The translations under genes and the position numbers were made by a program. Below are positions 1 through 8,165 of a stretch of DNA of 64,000 nucleotides, piece after piece. The DNA comes from JANNNF01 sp040385825 (GTDB lineage Bacteria; Pseudomonadota; Alphaproteobacteria; Rhodobacterales; Rhodobacteraceae): contig JAZKGQ010000001.1 in assembly GCA_040385825.1 (NCBI GenBank), positions 1-64,000 on the forward strand. The letters run 5' to 3'. The first letter of the stretch is position 1. Each line of letters begins with the position of its first letter. Below the pieces are notes generated by a model, which saw nothing but the letters and a program-made list of their open reading frames with translations, had not been told where the DNA came from and searched no databases.

Positions 1-71
1 TTGCCCTTTCGTCGTGCATGTCAAGAAGGCTACAGGAAAACAGGGCCGGTTCCATGAAGGGTCTTCTCGCC

Positions 72-893
72 CTAGCCGACAAGCGTTTCGGTCGACGAAA
101 AGAACATCGCCTGACTGACCGCCGAAGTCACCTGATCTTCGGAAAACGGCTTGGTGATCAGAAAGGCCGGTTCGGCCTTCTTGCCGGTCAGCAGGCGTTC
201 GGGGAAAGCGGTGATGAAGATGACCGGAATATCCTCGAACTGCGCCAGAATGTCGTTCACCGCATCGATGCCCGACGAATTGTCGGCCAGTTGAATGTCG
301 GCAAGGATCAGATCGGGCCGCCCCGACGCCGCCAGCGCCACAGCCTCGGTCCGGGTGCGGGCGATGCCGGTCACCGAATGGCCCATTTCCTGCACGATGG
401 CCTGAATGTCCATCGCGATGATGGCTTCGTCTTCAATGATCATCACCCGGCCAGCGACCGAGGATTCCATTTCCTTGACCGCCATGCGCAGCAATTCGAC
501 CACCTCATCGGCATCGACATGCATGATGCGGGCGATTTCCGACTGGTGGAACCCCTCGATCGAATGCAGCAGCAGCGCCTCGCGCGTGTTGGCGGTCAGG
601 TTCGCCATATGGGCCTGCGCGCGCGCGGACAGCCGGGTGTCAGGCGCACCCAGGGGGGCGCCGGCGCTGGACCAGACCAGATGGAACGCCTCGAACAGCG
701 CCACCTTGGCGTCGGGGGTGCGCAGGAAAATCTCGTCATCCTGCAAGATCGCCTCAAGCGTCGCCGCGGCATAGCGGTCGCCGGTATCCTGACTTCCGGT
801 CAAGGCACGGGCATAGCGGCGCAGGAACGGCAGATTGGCGCCGATCATCCCGGACAGGTCTGACGGTTCCTGCTGCGCTTTGGTCTGTGGCAT
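72..893 (-). CDS. phyR: PhyR: sigma-like response regulator and anti-anti-sigma factor of the general stress response
   Basis: This is the central switch of the alphaproteobacterial general stress response. When phosphorylated, PhyR binds the anti-sigma factor NepR and frees EcfG. The N-terminal half (about residues 10-135) resembles ECF sigma regions 2 and 4. The C-terminal half is a receiver domain, with an acidic pair in VMIIEDEAII and the phospho-Asp in LILADIQL. The start chosen is the ATG at 893, preceded by a GGGGAAA ribosome site. A longer upstream reading would run through the promoter region. The protein is 273 residues, normal for PhyR. It diverges from nepR-ecfG, and its leader holds a GGAAC-N17-CGTT promoter. 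Confidence 0.96.
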   Translation of the reverse strand: MPQTKAQQEPSDLSGMIGANLPFLRRYARALTGSQDTGDRYAAATLEAILQDDEIFLRTPDAKVALFEAFHLVWSSAGAPLGAPDTRLSARAQAHMANLTANTREALLLHSIEGFHQSEIARIMHVDADEVVELLRMAVKEMESSVAGRVMIIEDEAIIAMDIQAIVQEMGHSVTGIARTRTEAVALAASGRPDLILADIQLADNSSGIDAVNDILAQFEDIPVIFITAFPERLLTGKKAEPAFLITKPFSEDQVTSAVSQAMFFSSTETLVG

Positions 894-925
894 CTTAAAT
901 TTCCCCAACTTTGTTCGCTTTCTTG

Positions 926-950
926 GGAACCAACGCAGTGATTGCGCGTT
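926..950 (+). promoter_or_regulatory. EcfG-type promoter for nepR-ecfG
   Basis: GGAAC at 926-930 and CGTT at 947-950 are separated by 16 bases, which matches the EcfG consensus exactly. The predicted transcript starts near 957, about 30 bases before nepR. The element implies autoregulation of ecfG. Confidence 0.88.
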
Positions 951-957
951 TGGTTCC
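932..957 (-). promoter_or_regulatory. EcfG-type promoter for phyR, fully overlapping the nepR promoter
   Basis: On the minus strand GGAAC lies at 957-953 and CGTT at 935-932, with a 17-base spacer. The two promoters occupy the same DNA on opposite strands, so only one polymerase can bind at a time. The predicted phyR transcript starts near 925. Confidence 0.85.
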
Positions 958-986
958 ATGTAGAGTATCAGGACAGCGCAATAAAA

Positions 987-1151
987 ATGCAGCAGGAAAT
1001 GGCCGAAGACCCGAAAAAATCCCGTTTGACGGAACAGATCGACGAAAACCTGAAACGGGTTTACGACGATGTGCTGAAAGAACAAGTCCCCGACCGCTTC
1101 AAGCTGCTGCTGGCGCAGCTGAAGGACAAAGACAAGGCGCGGGACAACTGA
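987..1151 (+). CDS. nepR: NepR: anti-sigma factor of EcfG
   Basis: NepR is a small protein that sequesters EcfG in unstressed cells and is itself captured by phosphorylated PhyR. It has 54 residues and the conserved core IDENLKRVYDDVLKEQVPDR, which marks the family. The ATG at 987 is chosen because further upstream the frame runs into the promoter. The ribosome site is weak (AGGA about 13 bases upstream). The stop codon overlaps the ecfG start by one base (TGATG), which indicates translational coupling of factor and anti-factor. Confidence 0.95.
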   Translation: MQQEMAEDPKKSRLTEQIDENLKRVYDDVLKEQVPDRFKLLLAQLKDKDKARDN

Positions 1152-1753
1152 TGGGCGCGCTTGACGCCACCCCGCCGCGTGACGTGCAGGCTCCGCCTGT
1201 GCTGGACCCGCGCGACGAAATCACCAGATACCTGTCGCCGATGCGCGCCTTCGCCATCAGCCTGACGCGCAACATTGCCGCCGCCGACGATCTGGTGCAG
1301 GACACCATCGTCAAGGCCTGGACCAACATCGAAAAGTTCCAGCCCGGCACCAACATGCAGGCCTGGCTGTTCACCATCCTGCGCAACACCTTCTATTCCG
1401 ACCGCCGCAAGCACCGCCGCGAAGTGCCCGACCCCGAAGGCCTGCACGCCGCCTCGCTGTTTGAACTGCCCGCCCATGATGGCCGCCTGGCCTTCAACGA
1501 CTTTCAGCGCGCCTTCGACCAGTTGTCGCCCGAACACCGCGAAGTGCTTATCTTGGTCGGCGCTTCGGGGTTTTCCACCGAACAGACCGCCGAGATGATG
1601 GGCGTCGCCACCGGCACCGTCAAAAGCCGCACCAGCCGGGCGCGCAAGCGGCTGGCCGAACTGATGGGGCTGCGCGAAGGCGAGGAATTCACCTCGCATG
1701 CCGACCGCGCAACCCAGGCGGTGATGAGCCGCTCGGGGCAGTACGTTGCATGA
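1151..1753 (+). CDS. ecfG: EcfG: general stress ECF sigma factor
   Basis: This RNA polymerase sigma factor directs transcription from GGAAC-N16/17-CGTT promoters. The protein has 200 residues. Region 2 contains DDLVQDTIVKAW, and region 4 contains FSTEQTAEMMGVATGTVKSR, which is the helix-turn-helix that reads the -35 element. The start at 1151 overlaps the nepR stop, and the stop overlaps the start of the next kinase gene by four bases (ATGA), so nepR, ecfG and the kinase form one operon. Seven further matching promoters lie at 58-61.6 kb in this window. Confidence 0.96.
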   Translation: MGALDATPPRDVQAPPVLDPRDEITRYLSPMRAFAISLTRNIAAADDLVQDTIVKAWTNIEKFQPGTNMQAWLFTILRNTFYSDRRKHRREVPDPEGLHAASLFELPAHDGRLAFNDFQRAFDQLSPEHREVLILVGASGFSTEQTAEMMGVATGTVKSRTSRARKRLAELMGLREGEEFTSHADRATQAVMSRSGQYVA

Positions 1754-3555
1754 CCACGCCTGCCGCACCGACCCGGTCCTTTTCACAACGCCTTGGTGTG
1801 CGGCTGGCCTTTGCCTTCGCCATTTCCCTGCTGCCGCTTGGCGTCATTTCCGGCATGCAGTCGCGGTCCCTGATGGACGAGGCCCGCGCCCGGTCCACCG
1901 CCGCCCTGCTGGGTGAAACCCTGCTGGCGGCAGGGCCGGAGGCCCGGCTGATCCGCGGCGCGCGGGTGGCCGCCGAGGCGCTGGCCATCACCATTCCCGG
2001 CCTGTCCGACGATTCCGCGCAGTGCAGCGCCGCCCTGCGCCGCCTGCAACAGGGGTCCGCCGACGCCTATTCCTACATCGCCTATATCCCGGCCTCGGGC
2101 GATGCCCGCTGCACCTCGACCGGCGAGGCGATGGATTTTTCCGCCAGCTCCCGCCTTGCCGCCATGGCCGCCGACCCCCGCCCCGACACCACGGTCATCC
2201 GCAATGGTGCTGCCTCCAACGCTTCGGTTCTGGCCTTCGGCCATCCGGTGCTGGACGATGCCGGGCGCTTTCTGGGCTATGTCACCATTTCCATGCCGCA
2301 TTCGGTGCTGGAAAACCGCGAACCCTCGCAAACCGGGCTGACGCCAAATCAGTTGCAACCCATTGCGCTGATCACCTTTGACGCCAAGGGCAACATCCTG
2401 ACATCGTCCACCGGCATGGATGACGCGCCCATGCGCGTTCCCAATGACCGCGAACTGACCGATCTTGCCAACAATGTCGCGCGCACCTTCACCGCCACCT
2501 CCCGCATCGGCAATGAACGCATCTATGCGGTGTTCCCGCTGATCGACGACACCATCTTTGCCATCGGCAGTTGGCCGGTGGTCGTGGCCGGCAGCACCTT
2601 CAACCTGTGGGTATCGCCCTATTTCATGCCTGCGCTGATGTGGATGGCCAGCCTGTTCGTCGCCATGCTGGCCTCCGAACGTCTTGTCACCCGCCACATT
2701 CGCACCCTGCGCCGGTCGATCACCAGCTTTGCCGCGGGCAATCACCGCATGGACGACCTGCCGATGGACGATGCCGCCATCGAGATCCGCGACGTGGCCG
2801 AATCCTACCTGAAAATGACCGACACCATCCTGCATGACGAGGCCGAGCTGGAAAACATGGTCCACCAGCGCGAGGTTCTGCTGCGCGAGGTGCATCACCG
2901 GGTCAAGAACAACCTGCAACTGATCTCGTCCATCATGAACATGCAGATGCGCCAATCGCACAGCAAGGAAGCCAAGGTTCTGATGAAGGGCCTGCAGGAC
3001 CGGGTGATGAGCCTGGCGACCATTCACCGCGGCCTCTATCAGACCAGCGGTCTGGCCGATGTCCGCGCCGATGAACTGCTGACCGACATCGTGCGCCAGA
3101 TCATCAAGATGGCCACCGGACCCGGCCATGCCTTTGATGTGTCGACCCATTTCGACGATCTGCGCCTGACCCCCGATCAGGCCGTGCCCATGTCGCTGCT
3201 GCTGACCGAGGCGCTGACCAACGCCATCAAATACGCGGGCACCGATGCGCCGGGCCTGCCGCAGATCAGCGTTTCCCTGCGCCGCGATGGTGAAACCGAT
3301 GCCGTGCTGCGCATCGCCAACAGCGTCATGGCCAACCCTGCCCCGCGCGTCGTCGACCCCGGCACCGGGCTTGGCACGCAGCTGCTGACCGCTTTTGGCC
3401 AGCAACTGGGCGCGACCAGCACCACCGGCACCGAAAATGGAATCTACGCGCTGGAGGTCCGCTTTACCGTGCGCTCGCTGGTCGAGGCCGAGGCCCGCGC
3501 CAACCTTGCCGCCCGCAGCGCCGAAGACGACGCCGACGCCGACCCGGCGGGTTAA
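1750..3555 (+). CDS. Membrane sensor histidine kinase of the HisKA_2 type, probably feeding PhyR
   Basis: This 601-residue protein has an N-terminal membrane segment (about residues 15-33), a large periplasmic region (about 35-275), a second membrane segment near 285-305, a HAMP-like linker, and a HisKA_2 dimerisation box, EVHHRVKNNLQLISS, with the phospho-accepting His near 382. A HATPase domain ends the protein (NAIKYAG, then GTGLGTQLL). Co-transcription with ecfG and the HisKA_2 class both fit a PhyK-type kinase that phosphorylates PhyR. The periplasmic input domain was not recognised. The stop codon shares the palindrome TTAA with the convergent replication gene. Confidence 0.88.
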   Translation: MTTPAAPTRSFSQRLGVRLAFAFAISLLPLGVISGMQSRSLMDEARARSTAALLGETLLAAGPEARLIRGARVAAEALAITIPGLSDDSAQCSAALRRLQQGSADAYSYIAYIPASGDARCTSTGEAMDFSASSRLAAMAADPRPDTTVIRNGAASNASVLAFGHPVLDDAGRFLGYVTISMPHSVLENREPSQTGLTPNQLQPIALITFDAKGNILTSSTGMDDAPMRVPNDRELTDLANNVARTFTATSRIGNERIYAVFPLIDDTIFAIGSWPVVVAGSTFNLWVSPYFMPALMWMASLFVAMLASERLVTRHIRTLRRSITSFAAGNHRMDDLPMDDAAIEIRDVAESYLKMTDTILHDEAELENMVHQREVLLREVHHRVKNNLQLISSIMNMQMRQSHSKEAKVLMKGLQDRVMSLATIHRGLYQTSGLADVRADELLTDIVRQIIKMATGPGHAFDVSTHFDDLRLTPDQAVPMSLLLTEALTNAIKYAGTDAPGLPQISVSLRRDGETDAVLRIANSVMANPAPRVVDPGTGLGTQLLTAFGQQLGATSTTGTENGIYALEVRFTVRSLVEAEARANLAARSAEDDADADPAG

Positions 3556-4256
3556 GGCCCGCGAACCTGCACCGCCTGAATGCTGCCGTCCAGACGGCGC
3601 ACCACGGCCTCCAGCCGCGCCAGATGATGCGTGGCAAGGAAGGTCGCGTGAAACCGCGACGGGGCGGTCAGGTGCAGCGTGCCGTGGCCATCGGCGCTGC
3701 CGGTCAGTTGCGCAAACCACGCCGCATAGAGCACCGGGTTGTCCTGATGCAGCGCCTGCTGCGCCCGCGCCCAGACCCCCTGCCCCACCGGCCCCGAGGA
3801 TACGCCCGCAACAGCCCCGCCCACCGGAAAGCTGACCACATTGCTGACGGGTGCGGCGGGCGCATGTTCAGGGCCGGTCATGCGGGCGGTGAAATCCGGC
3901 CCGACCCGGTCCCAGCACTCTTGCGTGCCGCCCAGAATCGCCGCGATGCCCAGACCATGCACCGCCACCCTGCCCCGCGCCGCCGCCCGTTTCTGCACCA
4001 GCCAGCCCATGTCACGCAGCCGCGCCATGTCGCGCTTGACCGTGCGTTCATCCACCGCCCACATCTGCGCAATTTCCCGCTGGCCGGTTGCGATTTCATC
4101 GGTCTGCCAGTTGTAGCGCGCCACGATCAGCGTGATCAGCCGCAGCACCAGCCGTTGCAGATGCTTGTCCGCCGAACAGCCATAGGCCCCAAGCGCTGTC
4201 AGCAGGTCATATTTCATCACCGCCGCATTGCGGCCAACCGCCCGTGCCTTTTGCAT
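3552..4256 (-). CDS. DnaA-like plasmid replication initiator
   Basis: This 234-residue protein has a winged-helix-like N-terminal half (TGQREIAQMWAVDERTVKRD) and a C-terminal part that resembles DnaA domain I (WARAQQAL, then AAWFAQL, then LHLTAPSRFHATFL). There is no AAA+ ATPase domain. This organisation fits the DnaA-like replicase class of Rhodobacterales plasmids. It diverges from parAB across a 425-base control region, as expected for a replication-partition module. The start is the ATG at 4256; an internal ATG at 4217 (MKYDLL) is an alternative. The replicon assignment rests on domain resemblance and context. Confidence 0.78.
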   Translation of the reverse strand: MQKARAVGRNAAVMKYDLLTALGAYGCSADKHLQRLVLRLITLIVARYNWQTDEIATGQREIAQMWAVDERTVKRDMARLRDMGWLVQKRAAARGRVAVHGLGIAAILGGTQECWDRVGPDFTARMTGPEHAPAAPVSNVVSFPVGGAVAGVSSGPVGQGVWARAQQALHQDNPVLYAAWFAQLTGSADGHGTLHLTAPSRFHATFLATHHLARLEAVVRRLDGSIQAVQVRGP

Positions 4257-4550
4257 CGGAAGCCCGTCCCTGCTGTGTTGCCTGCCAATCCCGGCGTTAT
4301 TCCCGGTTATGAAAGGATTAGCGTTGAGTTTCCATGAACTGTCAAGCCGCTGCGTTTCGACTCTGTTAATCTGGCTTGAAACCCTTTGGAAGATAAAGGT
4401 TCATGGTATAGGGGGCCAGCCTGCATGTCCCCCCAAAGCCCCGCCATGTCCCCTCAACGGGTGGCAGGCAGTGCCTGATGTCACCCCAACATGTCGCGGC
4501 CAAGGCGCTCTGCCGCGAATCGAAGCCGAATCGGACAGAGCCTTTTTCTC

Positions 4551-4576
4551 TGATGCCGCAGGCCTTTGCGGCATCA
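4551..4576. repeat. Perfect 10-bp inverted repeat next to the first parS candidate
   Basis: TGATGCCGCA at 4551-4560 is matched by TGCGGCATCA at 4567-4576 with a 6-base loop. It ends one base before the palindrome at 4578. It may be an operator for parAB or part of an RNA hairpin. Confidence 0.7.
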
Positions 4577-4577
4577 G

Positions 4578-4597
4578 GATTTCCCCGCGGGGAAATC
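4578..4597. promoter_or_regulatory. Candidate parS (copy 1), upstream of parA
   Basis: The 20-bp perfect palindrome GATTTCCCCGCGGGGAAATC occurs here, inside parA, and at the parB stop codon. Three exact copies confined to the par locus are the expected pattern for centromere sites bound by ParB. Confidence 0.8.
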
Positions 4598-4681
4598 TGT
4601 AGTCCCAGTGAACTTCCTGTTTGCGAAAAAGTCAAATTCAGCGTATTTGGCAGATTAACAGGAATTAACGTTGAGGACGCC

Positions 4682-5986
4682 ATGCTCGGCTACCGTGACC
4701 TTCAGGCGCTGCGCGACGCCTCGCTGAAAATGCAGGGCTGGATCAGGAAGCAGACCTTTTCCCCCGGCAACGAAAAGCAGCTGCGCCGCTTTTCCAGCTG
4801 GGAGGTGGCCGAGCTGATCTTCAAGGTCAACCAGAACACCTTTCGCGGCCGTCTGGTCGCCGAACCCGGCCTGCCCACCGGCGAGATCGAGGAAGACGGC
4901 CGCCAGCGCTGGTTCAGTCTGGAGGAGATCAACGAACTGCGCCGCAAGATGAAGATCAACCGCAAATCGCTGATGCCCTACCGCCCCAAGGGCAAACGCG
5001 CGGTGCGGGTGGCGGTGTCGAACTTCAAGGGCGGGGCCGGCAAATCCACCGTCGCGCTGCACTTTGCCCATGCCGCGGCGCTGGATGGCTACAAGGTGCT
5101 GGCCATCGACTTTGACCCGCAGGCCACGCTTTCCCATTCGATGGGGCTGGCCGACGTGTCCGAGGAACACACCGTCTGGGGCATTCTGGCGCGCGATCTG
5201 ATCCGCGAAACCGACCGGATGAACCGCGCGACCCAAGGCGCCGAAACCGGGCGGGCGGTGGCACAGCGCCGCCTGCCCTCGTCGATCAGCGATACCGGCC
5301 TTGGCGATCTGCGCGCCGCCGATTTCATCAAGCCGACCTGCTGGCCCACCATCGACATCGTGCCCTCTTGCGCCAACGCGGCCTTCGTCGAATTCGCCTC
5401 GGCGCAGTATCGCCACGTCAACCCGGACTGGAGCTTTTTTGCCCCCGTCTCGCGCTGGCTCGACAGCCTGCCGGACGATGCCTATGACATGGTGATCTTC
5501 GATTGCCCGCCTGCCATCGGCTATCAATCCATGAACGCGGTGTTTGCCGCCGACATGCTCTACATCCCCTCTGGTCCCGGCTATTGGGAATATGACAGCA
5601 CCACGTCCTTCATCGGCCAGTTGGCCGAGGCGCTGGCCGATCTGGCGGAATTCGGCCCCGATTTCCCCGCGGGGAAATCGAAGCTGCCGAAAGAGTTTCT
5701 CGACATCCGTTTTCTGCTGACCCGCTATGAACCGGGCAATGACCTGCACCGCGCGATGCGGGATGCTTTTGGCAAGGTTTTTGGCGACAAGATGACCCAG
5801 AACCCGATCGAGCATACCCGCGCGGTGGAACAGTCGGGGCGCTTTCTCAGCTCGATCTATGAAACCGACTACCGCGACATGACCCGTGAAACCTGGCGCC
5901 GGGCGCGCGCCACGTTCGACACCGCCTATGAGGAATTCCGCACCAACGCCTGCGCGGCCTGGGACCGGATGGAGGACACGCCATGA
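4682..5986 (+). CDS. parA: ParA: plasmid partition ATPase
   Basis: ParA-type ATPases drive segregation of the replicon together with ParB and parS. This 434-residue protein has a helix-turn-helix-like N-terminal region (about residues 35-100, FSSWEVAELIFKV), typical of autoregulating type Ia ParA. A deviant Walker A box follows (FKGGAGKST, K116-T123), then IDFDPQATLS and a Walker B-like MVIFDCPPAIG. The start at 4682 follows GAGGA at 4673-4677. The open frame continues to 4478, but the palindromes lie in that extension. The stop overlaps parB by four bases. A parS copy lies inside the gene at 5659-5680. Confidence 0.93.
   Translation: MLGYRDLQALRDASLKMQGWIRKQTFSPGNEKQLRRFSSWEVAELIFKVNQNTFRGRLVAEPGLPTGEIEEDGRQRWFSLEEINELRRKMKINRKSLMPYRPKGKRAVRVAVSNFKGGAGKSTVALHFAHAAALDGYKVLAIDFDPQATLSHSMGLADVSEEHTVWGILARDLIRETDRMNRATQGAETGRAVAQRRLPSSISDTGLGDLRAADFIKPTCWPTIDIVPSCANAAFVEFASAQYRHVNPDWSFFAPVSRWLDSLPDDAYDMVIFDCPPAIGYQSMNAVFAADMLYIPSGPGYWEYDSTTSFIGQLAEALADLAEFGPDFPAGKSKLPKEFLDIRFLLTRYEPGNDLHRAMRDAFGKVFGDKMTQNPIEHTRAVEQSGRFLSSIYETDYRDMTRETWRRARATFDTAYEEFRTNACAAWDRMEDTP
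5659..5680. promoter_or_regulatory. Candidate parS (copy 2), inside parA
   Basis: This is the same 20-bp palindrome, extended by one matching base pair on each side to 22 bp. It is embedded in the coding frame and encodes part of DFPAGKS, so site conservation there constrains the ParA sequence. Confidence 0.75.
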
Positions 5987-7068
5987 CCAAGAAACGCCGC
6001 ATGTTCGATGTCGACCTGCCCGAAGCCGACCTGCCCCCCGATCTGGAAACCAAATCGATGGGCGGCTTGCGGCGTGGGCCGATGGCCACGGCAATCGGCG
6101 AGAACGCCGATTCGCTGCGGCACCGCTCGGGGGTGGAGGCCGACATCCGGGCCGAGAATGACGCGCTGGCGCATGATTTCGTGCGGCTGAAAAAGCTGGG
6201 GCTGATCATCGATCTGATCCCGCTGACCGCGATCCGCACCAGCAAGCTGATCCGCGACCGCAACCGCAGCGCCGATCTGGAACTGGACGATCTGAAGGCG
6301 TCGATCCGCGCGGTTGGCCTGTCGAACCCGATCCGGGTGGAACCGGACGGGGCAGGCGGGTTTGAACTGGTGCAGGGGTTGCGGCGGCTGTCGGCCTACC
6401 GCGCGCTGCTGGCGGAAACCGGCGACGCGGCCTATGCGACCATCCCGGCCGGGCTGATGGCCAAGGGCGATACGATGGAGATGCTGTATCGCCGGATGGT
6501 CGATGAAAACCTGATCCGCAAGGATGTGTCCTTTGCGGAAATGGCCAATCTGGCGCGAGCCTATGCCGAGGATTCGGTCGACGGCTGCAGCGATCTGGAC
6601 GAGGCGGTGAACCGGCTCTATGCCTCTGCCGCGCCGCAGAAGCGCAGCTACATCCGCCGCTTTGCCTTTCTGATGCGGGGGCTGGAAAAGTACCTCGAAC
6701 ACCCGACCGCCATTCCGCGCGCTGTGGGGCTGGCGCTGGCCGACCGGGTGGAAGGCGACGGGCTGGCGATGGCGGCGCTGGCGCGGGCCTTGCAGGGCGG
6801 CGGCAAGCGCAGCGCAGACCAGGAGCTGGAGATTCTGCGCGGCTTTCTGGCGGGCCAGGCGGCCCCGGTGGCGGCCAAGACCCGCGGCGCGCCGCGCGGT
6901 GACAGGCGGGGGCGGATGGCGCTGACCGTGCCGGTGGGGCCGGGGGTGCGCTGCACCGCGACCCAGGGCAAGGTGGAACTGCGCGCCGACATGGATTTCG
7001 CCACGCTGGACCGCGACCGGCTGGAATCGGCGATCGAGGCCTTCTTTCGGGTGCTGGACCAACCCTGA
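5983..7068 (+). CDS. parB: ParB: centromere-binding partition protein
   Basis: This 361-residue ParB/RepB/Spo0J-family protein has a ParB N-terminal domain (about residues 75-180) with the EPDGAGGFELVQGLRRLSA stretch, where ParB families bind nucleotide. A helix-turn-helix middle region follows (VSFAEMANLARAYAEDS). The short C-terminal part probably mediates dimerisation. It overlaps parA by ATGA, so the two are co-translated. The stop codon lies inside the third copy of the palindrome, so the site ParB probably binds marks the end of its own gene. Confidence 0.9.
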   Translation: MTKKRRMFDVDLPEADLPPDLETKSMGGLRRGPMATAIGENADSLRHRSGVEADIRAENDALAHDFVRLKKLGLIIDLIPLTAIRTSKLIRDRNRSADLELDDLKASIRAVGLSNPIRVEPDGAGGFELVQGLRRLSAYRALLAETGDAAYATIPAGLMAKGDTMEMLYRRMVDENLIRKDVSFAEMANLARAYAEDSVDGCSDLDEAVNRLYASAAPQKRSYIRRFAFLMRGLEKYLEHPTAIPRAVGLALADRVEGDGLAMAALARALQGGGKRSADQELEILRGFLAGQAAPVAAKTRGAPRGDRRGRMALTVPVGPGVRCTATQGKVELRADMDFATLDRDRLESAIEAFFRVLDQP

Positions 7069-7089
7069 TTTCCCCGCGGGGAAATCAGG
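7064..7089. promoter_or_regulatory. Candidate parS (copy 3), over the parB stop codon
   Basis: The core palindrome at 7067-7086 is extended here to a perfect 26-bp inverted repeat. It includes the parB TGA at 7066-7068. As RNA it would form a long stem, so it may also help end the par transcript, although no T-run follows. Confidence 0.75.
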
Positions 7090-7121
7090 CATACACGACT
7101 CGATCAGTGGTGTATGCCGGA

Positions 7122-8165
7122 TCAGGGGGTGTCGCAGGTCCAGTAGGCGGCAAGGGTGGTGTCGGTCTTTGCCCAGCCGGTGGCGGGGCAGTAGAGCGCG
7201 CGCAGGGCCTGAACCTCGTGGCGTTCGCCCGCGACCCACAGGTGGCGGTCACCGGGCGGCGGCATCGTGACCCCGGCCAGCGCGGTGGTCAGACTGTCAC
7301 CCGCGCTGCGGAAAAGCCAGCGGAGGGTCACCCCCTTTGGGGCCGCCAGCGGCTGTATCGCGGCGGGCGAGGGCACAAGGATCAGCGCCTGCCCCATGGT
7401 CTGCGCGTGGGCGTTTTGCAGCAGGCGGGCGATGGCGGGCAGGGCGGTTTCATCGCCCGCCAGCACCAGATGGCGCGCGGTCAGCAGAAAGCCACCCCCC
7501 GGCCCGATCAGCCCCAATCCTGCCCCCGGCTGCACCGAAGCCGCCCAGTGGCAGGTGCGGCCCCGGCCATGCAGGTAGATGTCCACCTCCAGCCAGCCCG
7601 CCGCAGGGTCAATCGCGCGGATGGTGTAAACCGGGTCATGCAGGGCGTCCTCGCCCTTGGCCCAGACCGTGCGGCCAGTGTCCGACACCATGGGCCAGAC
7701 CGGGCTGCGGCCCACGGGTGGCAACAACAGGCGCAGGTGCAAGCCATTGATCGCAAAGGGCGAAAGGTCGGCGGCGGCGATCCGCAGGCGGGCGAAATGC
7801 GGGCCGGGGCGGGATACCGCGACCACGGTGGCATGGCGGAAATTCGGCGGATGGGCCGTTCTGGCCAGCGGGCGGTCCCAGATCAGGGCTGCCGTCAGCG
7901 CCGGGTCGAAACTGTCGATCAGGCTGACAACGGCCTCGCGCAGCACGAACAGGTCGGTGGGCGACAGGGCGGTGACGGCAATCGACAGCCCGCCTTCGCC
8001 GGGGGAAAAATGCAGGGTGCCGGTGGCAAACCCGATGCGCAGGCTGCCGTCGGGCTGCTGCACATCCATGTCATAGCCTGCATAGACCGCGCCGATATGG
8101 GCGGCCAGGGCGCCTGATGCACCGGGCAGGCGGCCGCCAAGCGCAAGATCCCCGGCGCGGATCAT
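7122..8165 (-). CDS. Siderophore-interacting FAD protein fused to a DUF2218-like domain
   Basis: Siderophore-interacting proteins reduce ferric siderophore complexes in the cytoplasm with NAD(P)H and flavin to release iron. The N-terminal ~95 residues look like DUF2218. They are followed by the FAD-binding domain (VYTIRAIDPAAGWLEVDIYLHG) and a C-terminal NAD(P)H-binding domain (HLVLAGDETALPAIARLL). The 347-residue length fits this two-part architecture. The start overlaps the end of the upstream ABC gene by four bases, so it is the last gene of the receptor-ABC-SIP operon. Confidence 0.85.
   Translation of the reverse strand: MIRAGDLALGGRLPGASGALAAHIGAVYAGYDMDVQQPDGSLRIGFATGTLHFSPGEGGLSIAVTALSPTDLFVLREAVVSLIDSFDPALTAALIWDRPLARTAHPPNFRHATVVAVSRPGPHFARLRIAAADLSPFAINGLHLRLLLPPVGRSPVWPMVSDTGRTVWAKGEDALHDPVYTIRAIDPAAGWLEVDIYLHGRGRTCHWAASVQPGAGLGLIGPGGGFLLTARHLVLAGDETALPAIARLLQNAHAQTMGQALILVPSPAAIQPLAAPKGVTLRWLFRSAGDSLTTALAGVTMPPPGDRHLWVAGERHEVQALRALYCPATGWAKTDTTLAAYWTCDTP

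Larger units (their letters stand above)
4257..4681. other. Replication/partition control region between the initiator and parA (candidate origin)
   Basis: This 425-base gap between divergent rep and par genes has no convincing coding frame. It includes relatively AT-rich stretches (about 4300-4400 and 4610-4675), a 10-bp inverted repeat, a perfect 20-bp palindrome, and two TTAAC words just before parA. No canonical DnaA box was found. Position and composition make it the best origin candidate in the window, but the origin itself is not proven. Confidence 0.5.

Noticed and set aside
4478..4681. ParA starting at 4478
   Set aside because: The extension runs through the inverted repeat and the parS candidate, while GAGGA precedes the ATG at 4682.
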